NCBI GenBank assembly: GCA_020466095.1
Contig: CM035806.1
Span: 145,757,420-145,821,419, forward strand
Direction of reading: 5' to 3'
DNA: 64,000 nucleotides
DNA from: Chlorops oryzae
Lineage: Eukaryota; Arthropoda; Insecta; Diptera; Chloropidae
Shown: piece by piece, positions 1 through 12,459 of the stretch
How positions within the stretch are numbered: position 1 is the first letter of the stretch
How the letters are laid out: every line of letters starts with the position of its first letter
The notes under the pieces: generated by a model
What the model was told of the DNA's origin: nothing
Seen by the model: only the letters and a program-made list of their open reading frames with translations
Databases searched by the model: none
Position numbers and translations under genes: made by a program

Positions 1-1675
1 GGTACATATTTCACGATTGATGGGGGAAAGTATTCACAGATAGCATTGAATGAATCGATTAATCATTAGTTGGAGTAAAAAATTTCCAATTTCCAATTTT
101 CACTTGAACGAGCATTTACGCACCGTCGCACTGTCGCATAGCTACGCATGCGCAATTCTTGGCGCCCCTACGAATTTGAATTTCTCTCCGTAGTTGAGTG
201 CGAGACGGAAAGGTTCGGCGATCGAAATGTCGAAAGTGTGTCCCCATTTAGACGTGTTTGACGTTTTGGACGATGCTGCTACAAATATTTACATTGATTT
301 CCTTACATTAGATACATATGTATGTATGTATGTGCAATCAGATAGATGAGAGATATGAGATCGCATTGTAGATGCGTTGATGATGACTATAATATGATGA
401 CGCAACCGAAATGAAATTGTGTCAAATGCTATGGAAAAAGTGGCACGAAAATTGTGGCACACGCAGGCGCAGGCGCTGATTAGCTTCAAAGCAGGAAGCG
501 AACAAAAAAAAAAAAAAAAAAAAACGAAAATAAAAAGCTGTACAGCACATTCCACACAGCAAAAGCAATGCAGCTGGCACATAGCTGCACAGGTGATGCG
601 GCGATGCGGCGATCCGATGCCGTCGACGTCACAGCAGACCAGTAGGAAGCGCAAGTCAAAATTAAACGTTCCAACGGACACAATTTGAGGCGATCGTTGT
701 TGTTGCCATTTTTGCTTTTTTCTTTGTTTTTGCTGTCTCATTTCCTTGGAACACACTTGGAGCATTTCCTCGGGCATTCGATTGTTCCGAAAATGTCCAT
801 CAATAATATTAAATGTTCCCCAGCTGCAGGCAGTGAAAATCGAAAGGCCGAAAAGAAGTCTCATTGCTTAAAGATATTGAGAAGCTTTTTTGCAGTCATT
901 CAGCCATTGAGTCATTCGGTCATTCAGTCGTTCACTCAGCCGTTTGAAATCGAAAACGAAATCGAATTGGCAATCGAAATTGATCTGGCAATGGGAAAAA
1001 ATCGAAAATAAGAATTCCAGCATTGCCACAAAGAAAAATCTTCAAGTAGGTCGATTGGCTGATTTTAACGCTTTTCATGGTCGTAAATACATTTTTAGGA
1101 AAAACAAAAAAAACCAATTTCATGCAGAATACATGGACAAGTAGCATATGGCATAATGAAAAAATTGTATGGCTTTCAAAAGAAAAAATGAAAAAAAAAT
1201 TATGAAAAAAATGTGTCTTTTCATTTAAATGGATTTTTTTTTTTTTGGGACTTTCTTACCACTGTGCAAAGACGTATCAGCGTCAGCTATTGCCAAGCGT
1301 TGCCGGATTTTTTCCTTTAGTGATAATAAAATAACAGGCCACTCAATCTTACCATATCACTCAAATGCATTTCGCTCTCATATATTATGCACTCAAACGT
1401 AATTTTTCGACGTGTCCCTCATTTATCGCGAATGATATTGTCATGATGCGAATGATGCGAGTGTGATCACGCGTCACGGACCAGCTGCAGCTTGAGAATT
1501 CGTGTATAATTATGGGAAAGAACAGATGTCAGTGTCAATCTTGATTTTACTTTATACAATATTTTGAGTGTCCTAGATATTCGTATGGATGATCGTGTGT
1601 GATCAACCATCACAAACGGAACTCTAGAGGACGCATCAGAATGAGAGCGAGATTGTTGATATTCAATTCTAGGAA
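1..1675. other. Non-coding, low-complexity left end
   Basis: I see no supportable gene. The segment has A-rich runs near 505-525 and 1190-1260, and a stretch of GTCATTC/CAGTC-like degenerate repeats at about 890-950. Short open frames here lack domains and have poly-A/T-derived composition. Confidence 0.6.
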
Positions 1676-2057
1676 CCCTGCAGGAAGCCTGTCGCCATAT
1701 GGCCCCATGTCTATATTGACGTCAATATAGACAAGAGAACTAGTTCCAATGTCAACAGTATTTACGGGCGGTGTCATTATAGAAACTGTAATTTCAAGAG
1801 GTATAGTTCATCTTTATTGACCAATGTCAACAACATGTCTCCTTATAAAGCGAAAGAGTACTCATTTTGTCTATATAATAGTACCGACGTCAATAGTTCG
1901 TCAATAGTTTTTCGGTCTACTGTTGACATTCAATGACAACTCAATGTTAAATGTCAATAACGCAAAGCATCGCGACGGGTTTAACTGGTCAGTAGTACTG
2001 TTGACGCAGTCAGTAGAGAAAGAGTATAGATATTCACTATTGACATTTCCTGCAGGG
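1676..2057. mobile_element. Inverted-repeat element with CCCTGCAGGAA ends
   Basis: The segment opens with CCCTGCAGGAA and closes with TTCCTGCAGGG. Inside, GACGTCAATA-type words recur, including a perfect 26-bp palindrome at 1708-1733. There is no coding capacity. No clear target duplication was found, so the superfamily is unassigned. Confidence 0.5.
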
Positions 2058-5000
2058 AAGTTATTCTAATTAAATATGTGTACCTATGAACTATTACCTA
2101 TATTCTACCTATATGAAATTGTCATCGACGGAGGAAGGATTTAGTCGAATAGTGACGTTTCCATACGGGGTTCGAAAAATGGAAGTGCACCCAAGTAACT
2201 GAGTTTCTCATGCAATCGAGGGAGAATTGGAATTCTCCTGCCTCAGAAGTGTCCGTATACTCCGTTTTTTCCCCGCCCTCCTCAAGGCGTCTGGCAAAAG
2301 AGGCAACGTTCAAAAAAATGCGAACAGTAATGAAAATAAAAGCGAAGAAGGAGCGCTAACAAGCTCCGTCTGCCTATATTTTCAAACTAGAAGTGCTCCC
2401 AACTGGACAATCAGGTCTTCTGCAATGGAGAGTGACAATTTTTTTCTTTTTTTTTGCTTCTCTATTTTTATTTTTATTTTTATTTATTTTTTTTAACACG
2501 GCTTCTCGTGCTCGTGTGGGCTGTTGACAGTGGCACTGGGTCAAGTTTAATGCGGAAGCGGCTCTTCGGGGATTTTTGTTGTAGTCGTCGTTGTTGTTTG
2601 TTTGGTTTTTTTTTTTTTTTTAAATCTAATTTTATATTTTCAGGCTCGGATCAGTCGATTGGATTTCGAGATTCACTGCGTAAAAACGACAATTTCATGC
2701 ACGTTTATACATGTATGTTTGTATGTATGGCTTTGCGGTGAGAATGCGCTTTTGGCAAATTAGTGCAACTGATCTTTAATTGGAAGTCGCTCGGAGTCAC
2801 TCAGCCATTCAGCCGGTTAGTCCGTCAGTCAGCGAATCGGCAAGTCAGTTGCTTTGACGCTTTTGAAAGCGAGAAACTAAAAGCCAACCAGCCAGTTAGC
2901 CTGGCCACCTGGACATGGAATCTTGCCATTTAGCTTCGTTCTTATCACCTTAGGCAGCCGAGTTGCCGCAGCGAAATTTCGCATAAATCGACGCACTTTA
3001 TGAAAGCAGCACAAACGCAATGCAATCAGCAGCAAAAAAAAAAAAAAAAATTATAATAAAAATAAATTAAAAAAAAAATAAGAAAAAGGGAAACTAGGTT
3101 ATGTCGATCGATTCAGAGCGCACAGGTTCTAGAGGAGATATTTATACACCGAAAATGGGTCGCCAAAAAAGAAATAAAGAAACAAAGGTTAATTGAAAGT
3201 CGGTCCCTTATTTCTGTTTTTTTTTTTTTTTTTTTCTAATTCCATTTCGAAGGTGAATTCAATTGAATTCCAATCAGAATGTCTCTTGAAAATCTTTTAG
3301 GCAAATCAATAAATCGCTTAATGAAACGTATCGTTTGTTTTATATTTATGAAAAGAACAGTTACCGCGCTACCGTCGATCCCGCCGGAACCGTCGACCGC
3401 CGTTAAACGCAATTGAATATTAAGTTCGTGTCTTAAGTCTTTCGTTTTTATTGTCTTCCTCTCGTTCGGACCGCGCAATGAAAGCAAATAAAAATAAATA
3501 AAAAAAATTGAAAGCAATCAAGAGAAAGAGACATGTGCTCGTGCGCTTGTTCGCCTTATCGATTGGCTTAATTGATTTTAATTTGCAAAAACCAAAAAAA
3601 AAAAAAAACCAAAAAAAAAACAACAAAAAATGACTTATGCAATTAAAGAGAAATTACTTAAATGTGGCGAGATAACATAACAACAACAAAAAAAAAAAGA
3701 TTTCTATATAACTAGCGCGTCCGAAAAAGGGGTTTCGGGAACTCCTAGATTCGATCAATTACTTAGAGATCACACAAAATCCTTCTATGAATTTTTCACC
3801 GGGGCAGAGTCGCCTCCGAAGAGAAACTTGCATGGTGCTTCCTTACCCATTGTCAATCGGATATATCAATACGGCTGTGAAAAAACATCAAATCACTGAG
3901 CGCCATCGCTGGCCATTGTCAATCGCTTGGCAACTGATCTTCATCGATTGTCATTCTCTCGCATGAGTTTATCAGTTGACATTTAATTGCTTTGTTTTTA
4001 TTTCTATTTTTCCATTCAACTTTCTATCGCGCAATCTTCAATCGCACAATCGCACAATCGCAAGGCAAGCGAATTCTTCCCCAGATATGAGGCAATACGC
4101 CAACCGATCGTCTCGTTGTCATTTGTCCATTGTCTTGGATTAAAGCCGATTATTGTCAAAGTAGGTGAGTACCGCGAGCCGATTTGAATATTAATTAGCA
4201 TGTGAACTCATTCGATCCGTTCGATAGGGGGACGCACGAATGGGCAGAAGGACGTAAGAGAAGCGACAATGGCTTTTATACAATTAGTGAGATTGTCACT
4301 TACGCTTTCTTTTGCATCGTCCATTGACCATTTCAAATTGAATTGATTCGATTTACTTATTATTCATGGCATGGCGCACAGCACCATTCGAGGCTATTAT
4401 TGCTTGACTGTAATAAGCGCAAAGCGGGAAAACGCAAGCCCATTACGCACACGGAAATATGGCACAATATTATGACCCATGGCCGCCATGTTTGCGATAA
4501 TAATCACAGAGAAGACAACAAAGACTTTTCTCGATCTTGTCCTCAATATTATTGTTATATTTTTTTGAAAATCAAATTTCAATTTTAATTTTATCGGGGG
4601 AGCTTTGATCCAACAAGGCAAAGCACTGAGAACTGTAACCGCAAAAAGCAAACATATTAATAATAATAATATTATTGCAGGTCAGTGGTCTAGCAGGAGG
4701 AGAAGCGAATATAAAATTCAAATGATCACCAGCCGAAGCGAATGCAACAGCAACAAAGCAACAATTCGAAATCGAGAGAAATATTATGTTCGCCTCTAAG
4801 AGGCCTTAAGTGAAACCACAATCAGCGAATCTGCCCCGAATCTTTTTAGAACAAGTTCAACCTAAGCAAGTCAAATGCTAAATCAGTAATTGAAATCCAA
4901 ATACAATAAATAAAAAACAGGGCCCAGCGAAAGCTTTCGGTTGCGAGGTTTGATGGCAACAAAGCGGGGGATTTTTTTTTTTAAAAAGGGCCCGTAAAAC

Positions 5001-5312
5001 GAATTGTGGCACACAACCGTATTGGTATAATAGCACTTAGTAATATACAAGAAGCCGATTTTTAAAACCTTTCTTACTCAATTCTCTATACTTTGTAACC
5101 AACACTGATGTTAGACCGTATTTTTGGTGACTGTTTTCCCTTGAATATTGAAAAAAATCTCTTTATTTCTGTTTTCTTTAAGGAAGTGATCAGTGAAAAT
5201 CCCTTGGAAACATTTGAAGTGATTTTTGGTGAAACGTAAAATCGAAAAAAAATCGCTCAAAACTGACAAAAACCCCTCCTTCGAGCATCAGTGCACAGAA
5301 TACAATTTTAGC
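2058..5312. other. Non-coding region with homopolymer runs
   Basis: There are poly-A/T runs near 2444, 2610, 3035, 3220 and 3595, and degenerate CAGTC/AGTCAG words near 2795-2850. No frame carries a recognisable domain, and I see no structured RNA. Confidence 0.55.
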
Positions 5313-5665
5313 ATGACGCCTATAATTCTCATTTGGTTTGTAAAATGGGACACTTAAGACTCGCAGTATTTCTGAAGATTTTTCGAGACGTGACGTAGCA
5401 AGAACGTGCGTAAGTCATCCTCATCACCATAACCTCACCATCATCATCATCACCAACCTCACCATCACCATCATCACCATACCATCACACATCATCATCA
5501 CCAACCTCACCATCATCCATCACATCATCACCACTCATCACATCACCAACCTCACCATCATCATCATCACCATCATCATCACCAACCTCACCAACCTCAC
5601 CATCACCAACCTCACCATCATCCACCACCATTTTACAAACCGACACTTAAGACTCGCAGTATGTT
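5313..5665. repeat. CAT/CACC minisatellite flanked by a direct repeat
   Basis: Imperfect ATC, ACC and CAACCTCACC units fill about 5417-5630. The word ACACTTAAGACTCGCAGTAT occurs on both sides (about 5349 and 5643). A diverged copy of the left flank, with CCTATAATTCTCA and AAAATGGGAC, recurs at about 10,527-10,612. The whole therefore looks like a dispersed repeat holding an expanded minisatellite. Confidence 0.7.
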
Positions 5666-5694
5666 TTATTTTTGGGTTTGATAGACATGGAAAT

Positions 5695-6195
5695 CTATCG
5701 ATATTTTGATAATCGATAGTCGATAGGTTCTATAATCGATAGTTTTAATAATCGATAGGTTCAGTAATAGATTACTTCAATAATCGAAAGGTCCAATAAT
5801 CGATTTTTTCAATAATTGTTAGGCTCAATAATCGATAGTTCGATAATCGATATTAAAAATCATCGATAAGTTCATCAATCGATAGCTTCAATGATCGATG
5901 TTTTCAACAATCGATATTTCCGATAATAGTTTCTAAAATCGATATTTACGATTATCGTTAATTTTGAAAATCGATAATTTTGATAATCGAAAGATGGATT
6001 TTCTAGCGGCTCTCGTCCATATCTAAATAGGGGAATTTTTAGGAATCTGTTCATTTTAAAAAGAAGGAGTCCCTCTGTCACCGCCAGCATCGCCAATGCC
6101 AAAGTAAATGTCCATGAATCAAAACTATCGATAGTCTTCAAAAACCATCGATGTTTTTGATAGTTTGAAACCATCGATAGTATCGATTGTTTCTC
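5695..6195. repeat. ATCGAT-rich minisatellite
   Basis: Imperfect units of about 20 bp of the type AATAATCGATAGGTTC repeat across the segment. ATCGAT is self-complementary, so both strands carry CGAT and CGATA many times. TATCGATA, the Drosophila DREF consensus, occurs in places. The ATCGAT words also continue through a stretch near 6120-6195. Confidence 0.8.
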
Positions 6196-6292
6196 CAGTG
6201 GCATGAACTACTTTACATATATACATTGTATATATACATATACATACATATATGTATAAGCTGAACTCAAAACTGTTAGCTGTTAAATGTCA

Positions 6293-6541
6293 ACAGAATT
6301 ATTCTCAAGTTTATTTTAACCCTTAAACGCCTAGAGGCCATTTACACGTTTAGACATTTCGATAACGAGACACACTTTTTGTGGGCTAGGGATGCGCGGG
6401 GATGTGGTATGAGATCGTTTTTCTCTCTTCCCACTGCCTCCCTTGTCATCGAAAATTTGTTATTTGTTATAATCGAAATGTCTTAATGTGTAAATAGCCT
6501 CTAGGCGTTTAAGGGCTAAAGTAAACTTGAGAATAATTTTA
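6293..6541. mobile_element. Inverted-repeat element with TTAA/CCCTTAAACG ends
   Basis: The arms, about 75 bp each, contain CGCCTAGAGGC on the left and GCCTCTAGGCG on the right, and run outward through CCCTTAAACG. TTAA (6316-6319) and CTAA (6516-6519) flank an inner CCC...GGG unit as in piggyBac-type elements, but the inverted homology extends about 22 bp beyond them. The true ends are therefore uncertain. Confidence 0.6.
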
Positions 6542-7964
6542 TATCTATACTACTTAAGGAACGAATTCGTCATATATACACAAAAATATATTAACAATTT
6601 ACAAGATTTACCATTAACAACATTGCTATAACGATAAAAATTTGCCTCTTATGAGTTAAAGGGTTAAGAAACTCATTAAATGATTTGGTTATTCTTAACG
6701 AAAATAGACTTTCCCCGGATTTAACCATAAGTAGAAGACACGAGACACGATCATATGCCAATGAAATACAACTCAATTGTTCTATTTATTTTTTGTTTTA
6801 AGATTGAGAAGAGCTGAGAGAGTTTTGAACTTACTTGCTTGCTCAAAATGTAACGGTTTTCTTTTCGAACACGAGAACACTTTTCACTTTCTTCATTTCA
6901 TTTCATTTCATTTCACTTAGAGTTCAATTCGATTTCGAATTCAAATTCCGATTAGAATTCTGATCGTGATTCCTGTTCGATTTGGAAGACAACATTTCAA
7001 TGCTTGTCAGTAATCGTCCGTCGTCCGTGGTCCGTCGTCCGGCTCACGTATCCATTACAAAGCGAAGAAGTAAAAGAAGAAGAAACAGCAGTGCTTCCGT
7101 TGTTGCTCGTGTTTCGGTTGTCTGTGTGTTTTCCGACGACTCAAGTCGAATTAAGGCGAATAAAAACGATTCGCAACTGTGCACTTAAGCGAATAAAACT
7201 CAACTGGCACCATCGTTGCACGTTTGGACGATAAAGAGTTGCAAGCGTTTGCTTTTTTAGCCGGACGGAGCAAGGCTGTGCTCAACAAGCAAAGACGGAG
7301 AGCCAAACAACAGGCAGTAACACAAGCCCGATGGACGAAAGTTCGGACGGACGGGCGGATGGATAAATTCTTAAAAATATTGTCAACGGTCTATCGCGCT
7401 CTCGTCGACACATGTATGTAGCCATGGCAAACGGTGGCAAATTCACCGATCTCGTGCAAGGAAAGCGCAATCATCGCGAGCAAACAACAAATTAAATCAG
7501 AACAAAATTTTTCCAAGTCAAGGACTTGTAAGCAAGAGAATTTCTTGTATAAATATTTTCCTATAAAATGTTCCATTAACATAATTCCTGTTCCTGCTGT
7601 CCGCCTGCTAGACACACGCAAACGGGTTCCCATCTATAAATGGACTTTCAGTTTGGCTTCCCGCGTACACTCGATGGCAGTAGATGCGCAAAAATTAGGA
7701 GCGCAGAGTTTTTGTTCTTTTTTGCAAAAAGCATTATTAAAGCAACATGTTGCAGAAACATCTGGCTCCCCATATGTATCTAATGTCCGCAAAGACCAGT
7801 TGGGATAAGGAAACTTCTAAGAATCTCGCTTTTTTGATTCTACGATATTGATGAGATGAAGAAGAGGTTTATCCTGCAACCAATCATGCACCGACGCGTC
7901 ACCAGAGACAACACGACACCCGATGGAAATTGCCAATAACTTTGTTGCTGTGGATGTTGATTAC
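6542..7964. other. Non-coding, no supported gene
   Basis: There is a short TTTCA repeat near 6888-6918. A 124-codon open frame at 7434-7808 shows no domain, signal peptide or matching splice partner, so I do not call it. Confidence 0.5.
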
Positions 7965-8102
7965 TAGAGCTCGGATTTTGAATATTTTGAATTTTTTTTG
8001 AATTATTTGAATTTATTGAATATTTTGAATTTTTTTGAATATTTTTTGAATATTTTTTTCAATTTTTTTTCAATTTTTTACATATTCAAATTCCGAGGCA
8101 TA
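7965..8102 (+). mobile_element. TAGAG-ended TTTGAA-rich element, copy 1 (138 bp)
   Basis: It begins TAGAGCTCGGATTTTGAATA and ends TTCCGAGGCATA. An exact 8-bp duplication TTGATTAC flanks it (7957-7964 and 8103-8110). The interior is TTTGAA-type repeat only. See the larger copies at 26,753 and 32,854. Confidence 0.8.
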
Positions 8103-9983
8103 TTGATTACAATTAAATTTTCTTTCGGCTTCAGACAGACCTGACCTATACAACCTGACATTTGAACTGATGATTAAAATACCCAGTGGAAAAATGACTC
8201 TGTCTCTGGTCGCGTTTCAAGTTTCGTGGGAAGTAGGGGGAATCCGACCCGGACGCCAAATCACATTTCAATTTTAATAATGGTCTTTTTATTTAGGGCA
8301 GGAGGCGGGGCACCGAAATTCCTCGCTACGCCACTGAACCAAAGGTTTCCTAGTCAGAATTTCTAGTTCAAACTTATCGGCTAGGGCTCTATAAATTGAG
8401 TTTTCAATGAGTTCGAGTTTGTAGCTCGCATGCCTTTTTTTTCCTTTTTGTTTGTCCGTTTTGGTGTATTTTTAAACATCGAAGAAGAGCGTCTATAATT
8501 TTTTGCCATCAACTGTAACTGTGTGCTCTTTGGAGAAAAGTCAATTGTGATAGAATTTTTTTTACTACATATTATCACAGTTTTTTCGGTCTTACTATTT
8601 TTGTTTTGTTGGTTTTTTGCTTTTATCCACAGTCCATGGATAAAGAAGCATAGTTTCGACTTTTTTTGCTCAAGTATTGAATTTTACCAAATTTTTTTTT
8701 ATTCTTTATTTATTCTAATTTTTACTTTTTAATACTAAGAACATTAATTTATTTAAAATTAAACTAAAGTTATTCAAAACGTTGATATCTCGAGTAATTG
8801 TTTTTCAGAAATTAATTACCAACTTAGTTTTGAAACGTTTGTTTAGAAGATTGAATAACATAAATGTTTTAGTAACGTTGATTCCGGGATCAAGGAAATA
8901 ATGCGGGATTGGAACCTCTAAAAAGGCGCTTAAAAAATCCTGAATTGCCATTACTTGTTTTCCTTAATATCATCGTTAATGAATGATTAAGTTCAGTTGA
9001 TTTTATTTTTCTTCGGCTCATATATTCGCAAAGTACAATATGGGTATTTCCAAACGGACGTGACAGTTATTTTTATCAATTTTAAGTCCCGAATTGAAGA
9101 ATGCGGAAAATGGTAATTTTGTTTCTAACTATTATCGTGCAGCTCTTCCGGAATTTTATACTTATGAAATTTTTATGCCGATCAGAAAGGCAATTGGATA
9201 TGCTCGGACGTGACAAAAAGTTTACTTTTTTCTGGAAATACCCATATTCGCTTTTTTCGCGAATGCGAATGTCCAAAAAAATAGGCGAATATTCGCGAAT
9301 GCCAATGTGAGTGTTCGCAATTGAGTATTTAAAACTATTGTTTAAAAACTCTTTGGTTAGTCTTTCTGGTTTTGTTCGTTGCTCTCGTTGGCAACACAAA
9401 ACATGTTTTGCGGTAGGCTCATCGGAGCGTTTAGCTAAAATCCTTAACTCGAGTCTCGAGAGGCACTTTCGTTAAATTTGCTTTTACATAGAAGCAGGTT
9501 TCGCGTTACGATGAAGACACGAAGATTGAGAAAACTCCAGGGGGGGAAAGTGATGTTGGATTTTTTTTTTAAATCTAAAAATTTGTTCATATGTTTTCAT
9601 ATTTTTGAGAGCAACAACTTTGCAAAAAAAAAAACCAATTTGAATACGATTTTTTTCTTGTTTAGATATCAGAATAAACGTATGTATGTAATTTGTTATG
9701 GACAGTATAAAATCAATGAATGTTTTTCAAATTTGCCCGATATTTTTGCCGTCATTCAAAAGGCATTTATGCAAAAGATATTTTTGAAAACTCCGTAACA
9801 ATTTTTTCGCCACCATTTGAAATCAACGCCTTATCTCAAGTAGATACTTGGTATCTTGTAATGTATCGAGTAAATTTCTAAAACCAGTTCCCTTAAATGC
9901 ATCACTGAACTAAGGTTGGTGGTCATGTAGGAAAAACATCGATATTTTCAATATTGCGTTGATACACTGTGGAAACCCGGATG
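8103..9983. other. Non-coding region with a partial hAT-like end
   Basis: GCTACGCCACTG at about 8323-8334 matches the right end of the hAT-like element at 9,984, and its left end is not evident. The rest is AT-rich with frames that show no domains. Confidence 0.5.
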
Positions 9984-10148
9984 CAGTGGCGTAGCGAGAC
10001 ATTTCGGCGCCCGGGGACCAATGGGGGCACATGCAGGAAATGCCGCCCCCTCCAATCGGCCTCAAAAAAAAAATACCATCATAAAAATGGAAATATTATT
10101 TGGCGCCCGGGGCGACTGGCCCCTTCGACCCCCCTCACTACGCTACTG
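9984..10148. mobile_element. hAT-type non-autonomous element, 165 bp
   Basis: The ends are CAGTGGCGTAGCGAG and CTCACTACGCTACTG, flanked by the exact 8-bp duplication CCCGGATG (9976-9983 and 10149-10156). CAG-starting ends and 8-bp duplications are typical of hAT. A related sequence at about 10,733-10,820 shows the site without the insertion. Confidence 0.9.
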
Positions 10149-10952
10149 CCCGGATGTGTATCTAAAATAGAATAAAAATACGCATTTTTGGTCAATAATT
10201 GACTTGTGTGAAAGGCCTCAATAGGAAATAGAAACAGGGTTGGAACCACAGCGGCCACTTGAAAAAATATAAAAGCGCCAAGGCAATTCAAGAAAAGAGC
10301 CAATGTGCCAAAACCAGTGAAAAAATCAATGCAAATGAATATTAGCCGGCGTTTATATTGGGCGACAAATCAGCAGCAACAACTTAGTTTGTAAGCGAGG
10401 GACGCGCGGGCAAGGGAGAAAAATGCTCCCATACCACGTCCCGGAACGTCCCTTGACGTCAAACCAACTGTGACGCCGCTGTTTTGTCGCCTATCCATAC
10501 CTTTTAACCATACCATACGCAATTTAGTATGAAGCCTATAATTCTCAATTGGTCTATAAAATGGGACGCATAAGACTCGAAAAATATCTGTAAATTTTTT
10601 TCGACTTGAAGTGGTCAATTATTGACGTCAATTCTCACTTTTTGGAATGAGAAAAGTGCGGGAATTTAGAGAAAAATTTAGCGTTTTTTGGTCACACGTA
10701 CTCGATACAATCGTTTTGTGCCCTCCTTCGTACGTGGAAACTCGGATGCAACTCTTAAGGCGAATAAAAATAAGAATCGACGGTCAATTATTGACTAGTG
10801 TAAAATGCCTCAATTATTGAGAACAACGATTATTTTTATAGCATCGATATATATCGGGCATCTCTATTAAAGGTATAAAAGTAACGAAAAAAAATGGCAC
10901 CCGTATGTGTTCGTTACTTTAACAATAACTACTCGTTACTATTTCGCCGTTA
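10149..10952. other. Dispersed-repeat sequence with an internal duplicate
   Basis: The stretch near 10,165-10,215 (AATAAAAATACGC, then AATAATTGACTTGTGTG) is repeated with changes at about 10,764-10,815. No gene is supported. Confidence 0.5.
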
Positions 10953-11533
10953 AGGCTGGTCTCCAGTTCGGTAAGGAATGTCAGCAGAAATTTTATATTT
11001 TTTTCTCCGAGGAAAAAAGGTAGTACTACAGAACTTTTTAGTGCAACAGAGGCAATCTGTCATATGTCACATGTGTCAAAAAAGTGAAACGAAACACAGA
11101 AATTAAAAAGGCGCGATTATAAACGTTCAGAATAAAAAGCGCGCAAATTCCTCTACTCTCTTTAACAAGCGATATTAATTCGCGTTTATTCTCGTTTGAG
11201 AAATTTATTAAGCGTTTTTGGTTTTTTTTTGGGTTTTTCTCCATGTTTTTCTGAAAAACCCGAAAAATGGATGCACTATTTCTATACAATCACAACTGAC
11301 CTACCTCACTTGTCAAAATTTCTCCAAGAAACAATTCATTTGCAATTATTTCTGCTGATAGCCGGGGTTACCGTGCACATTTTATGTCAAAAAAACGTAT
11401 TAAAATATGTACTACTTTTTTGCCGAACTGGGGACTGCATGCAGAAAATTTCTTGAAGAAATATTTCTTAAGCATTTCTTTGGCTTTTTTTTATATGGAG
11501 TTTTTCATTCCTTGGGGAACTGGAGACCAGCCT
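10953..11533. mobile_element. PIF/Harbinger-like MITE, 581 bp
   Basis: The ends are AGGCTGGTCTCCAGTT-type inverted repeats with a near-perfect inner extension (left GGTAAGGAATG, right CATTCCTTGGGG). TTA flanks both sides (10950-10952 and 11534-11536). A three-base TTA/TAA duplication is the mark of the PIF/Harbinger superfamily. There is no coding capacity. Confidence 0.8.
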
Positions 11534-11548
11534 TTACTTTACAACTTA

Positions 11549-11934
11549 AAGCCTATACTGAGATATGCAGTAAATAAAGCTCCCATAAGAAAAACGTGCA
11601 AAAAAAATTGAAAAGTACTTCGAAGTAAATACTTTACTTTCGCTTATACTGAGATGTCAAGTAATCATGTGCGCAGGGTTGCATGCCACTTGCCTGCTTT
11701 ACTTCGCCATAGAAATGAACATGTTCATTTTTTATGCGAAGTAAATGCCAGGGCAGCTGATTGCGGCACATTTTTCAAATGAAATACTGACACCGACTTC
11801 GAAGGTGTTAAATTGTTGGCATACTTTGAAGAATTCAAGGAGCGTGAATATAGTTGTCTCTCTCACACTTTACGACGTTGTAGCGAATTGGCTCCTAATG
11901 TGCAAGTAGTTACTGCATATCTCAGTATAGGCTC
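11549..11934. mobile_element. Second TTA-flanked MITE, 386 bp, different family
   Basis: Inverted ends contain GCCTATACTGAGATATGCAG on the left, mirrored exactly on the right through the shared 23-bp core. TTA flanks the element (11546-11548 and 11935-11937). A diverged left-end copy (GAGCTTATACGAAGATATGC) starts again near 11,953. It lies only 12 bp from the preceding element. Confidence 0.78.
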
Positions 11935-11937
11935 TTA

Positions 11938-12459
11938 CCTCTGATATAACTTAAGAGCTTATACGAAGATATGCAAAAATGTGAAGCACTGAAAAATGAG
12001 CTGCTAGCAAGCTAAAATTGCATTTTACTTTGGGAACGTTCCGTTGACCGAAGTGAACCTGAAATGGACTGCATCCTGTTTGACAGTTATCGAACATATT
12101 ACGCTTTGCTACACGTCTAGTAAAGTATTTCTTTGAATTAATCATTTGTGTATAGGTTAAAATTTAGAGCGCAAGATACTGTTGCAACTATAAATGCATG
12201 TCCGTCCAAGTTTCCTTGGAAATGTCTACAATGCGCACGTTACTGAAACGAATTATGTTTCACGCTCATTGGTTTGAAAAATTGCATTGTTCGTAAAAAG
12301 AATTTTCAACAAGATATTTTGAACGTTCCATTCGATCAAATTGCGCATCCGTTACTCAGTAACGAACATATACGGTTTGCTACAGCTCTAGTGGATTTGT
12401 TTGAAAATATTTTTGTTGGTATACAGAATTTTTCGCGCAGATATTTTGCAATATTATCA
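11938..12459. other. Upstream region of the anon-73B1-like gene
   Basis: It holds the diverged MITE end noted above and probably the promoter and 5' UTR of the gene at 12,460. GCGCAG at about 12435-12440 could be a 5' UTR acceptor. I cannot place a promoter. Confidence 0.4.

Noticed and set aside
7434..7808. 124-codon plus-strand frame
   Set aside because: No domain, signal peptide, splice partner or coding-like composition.
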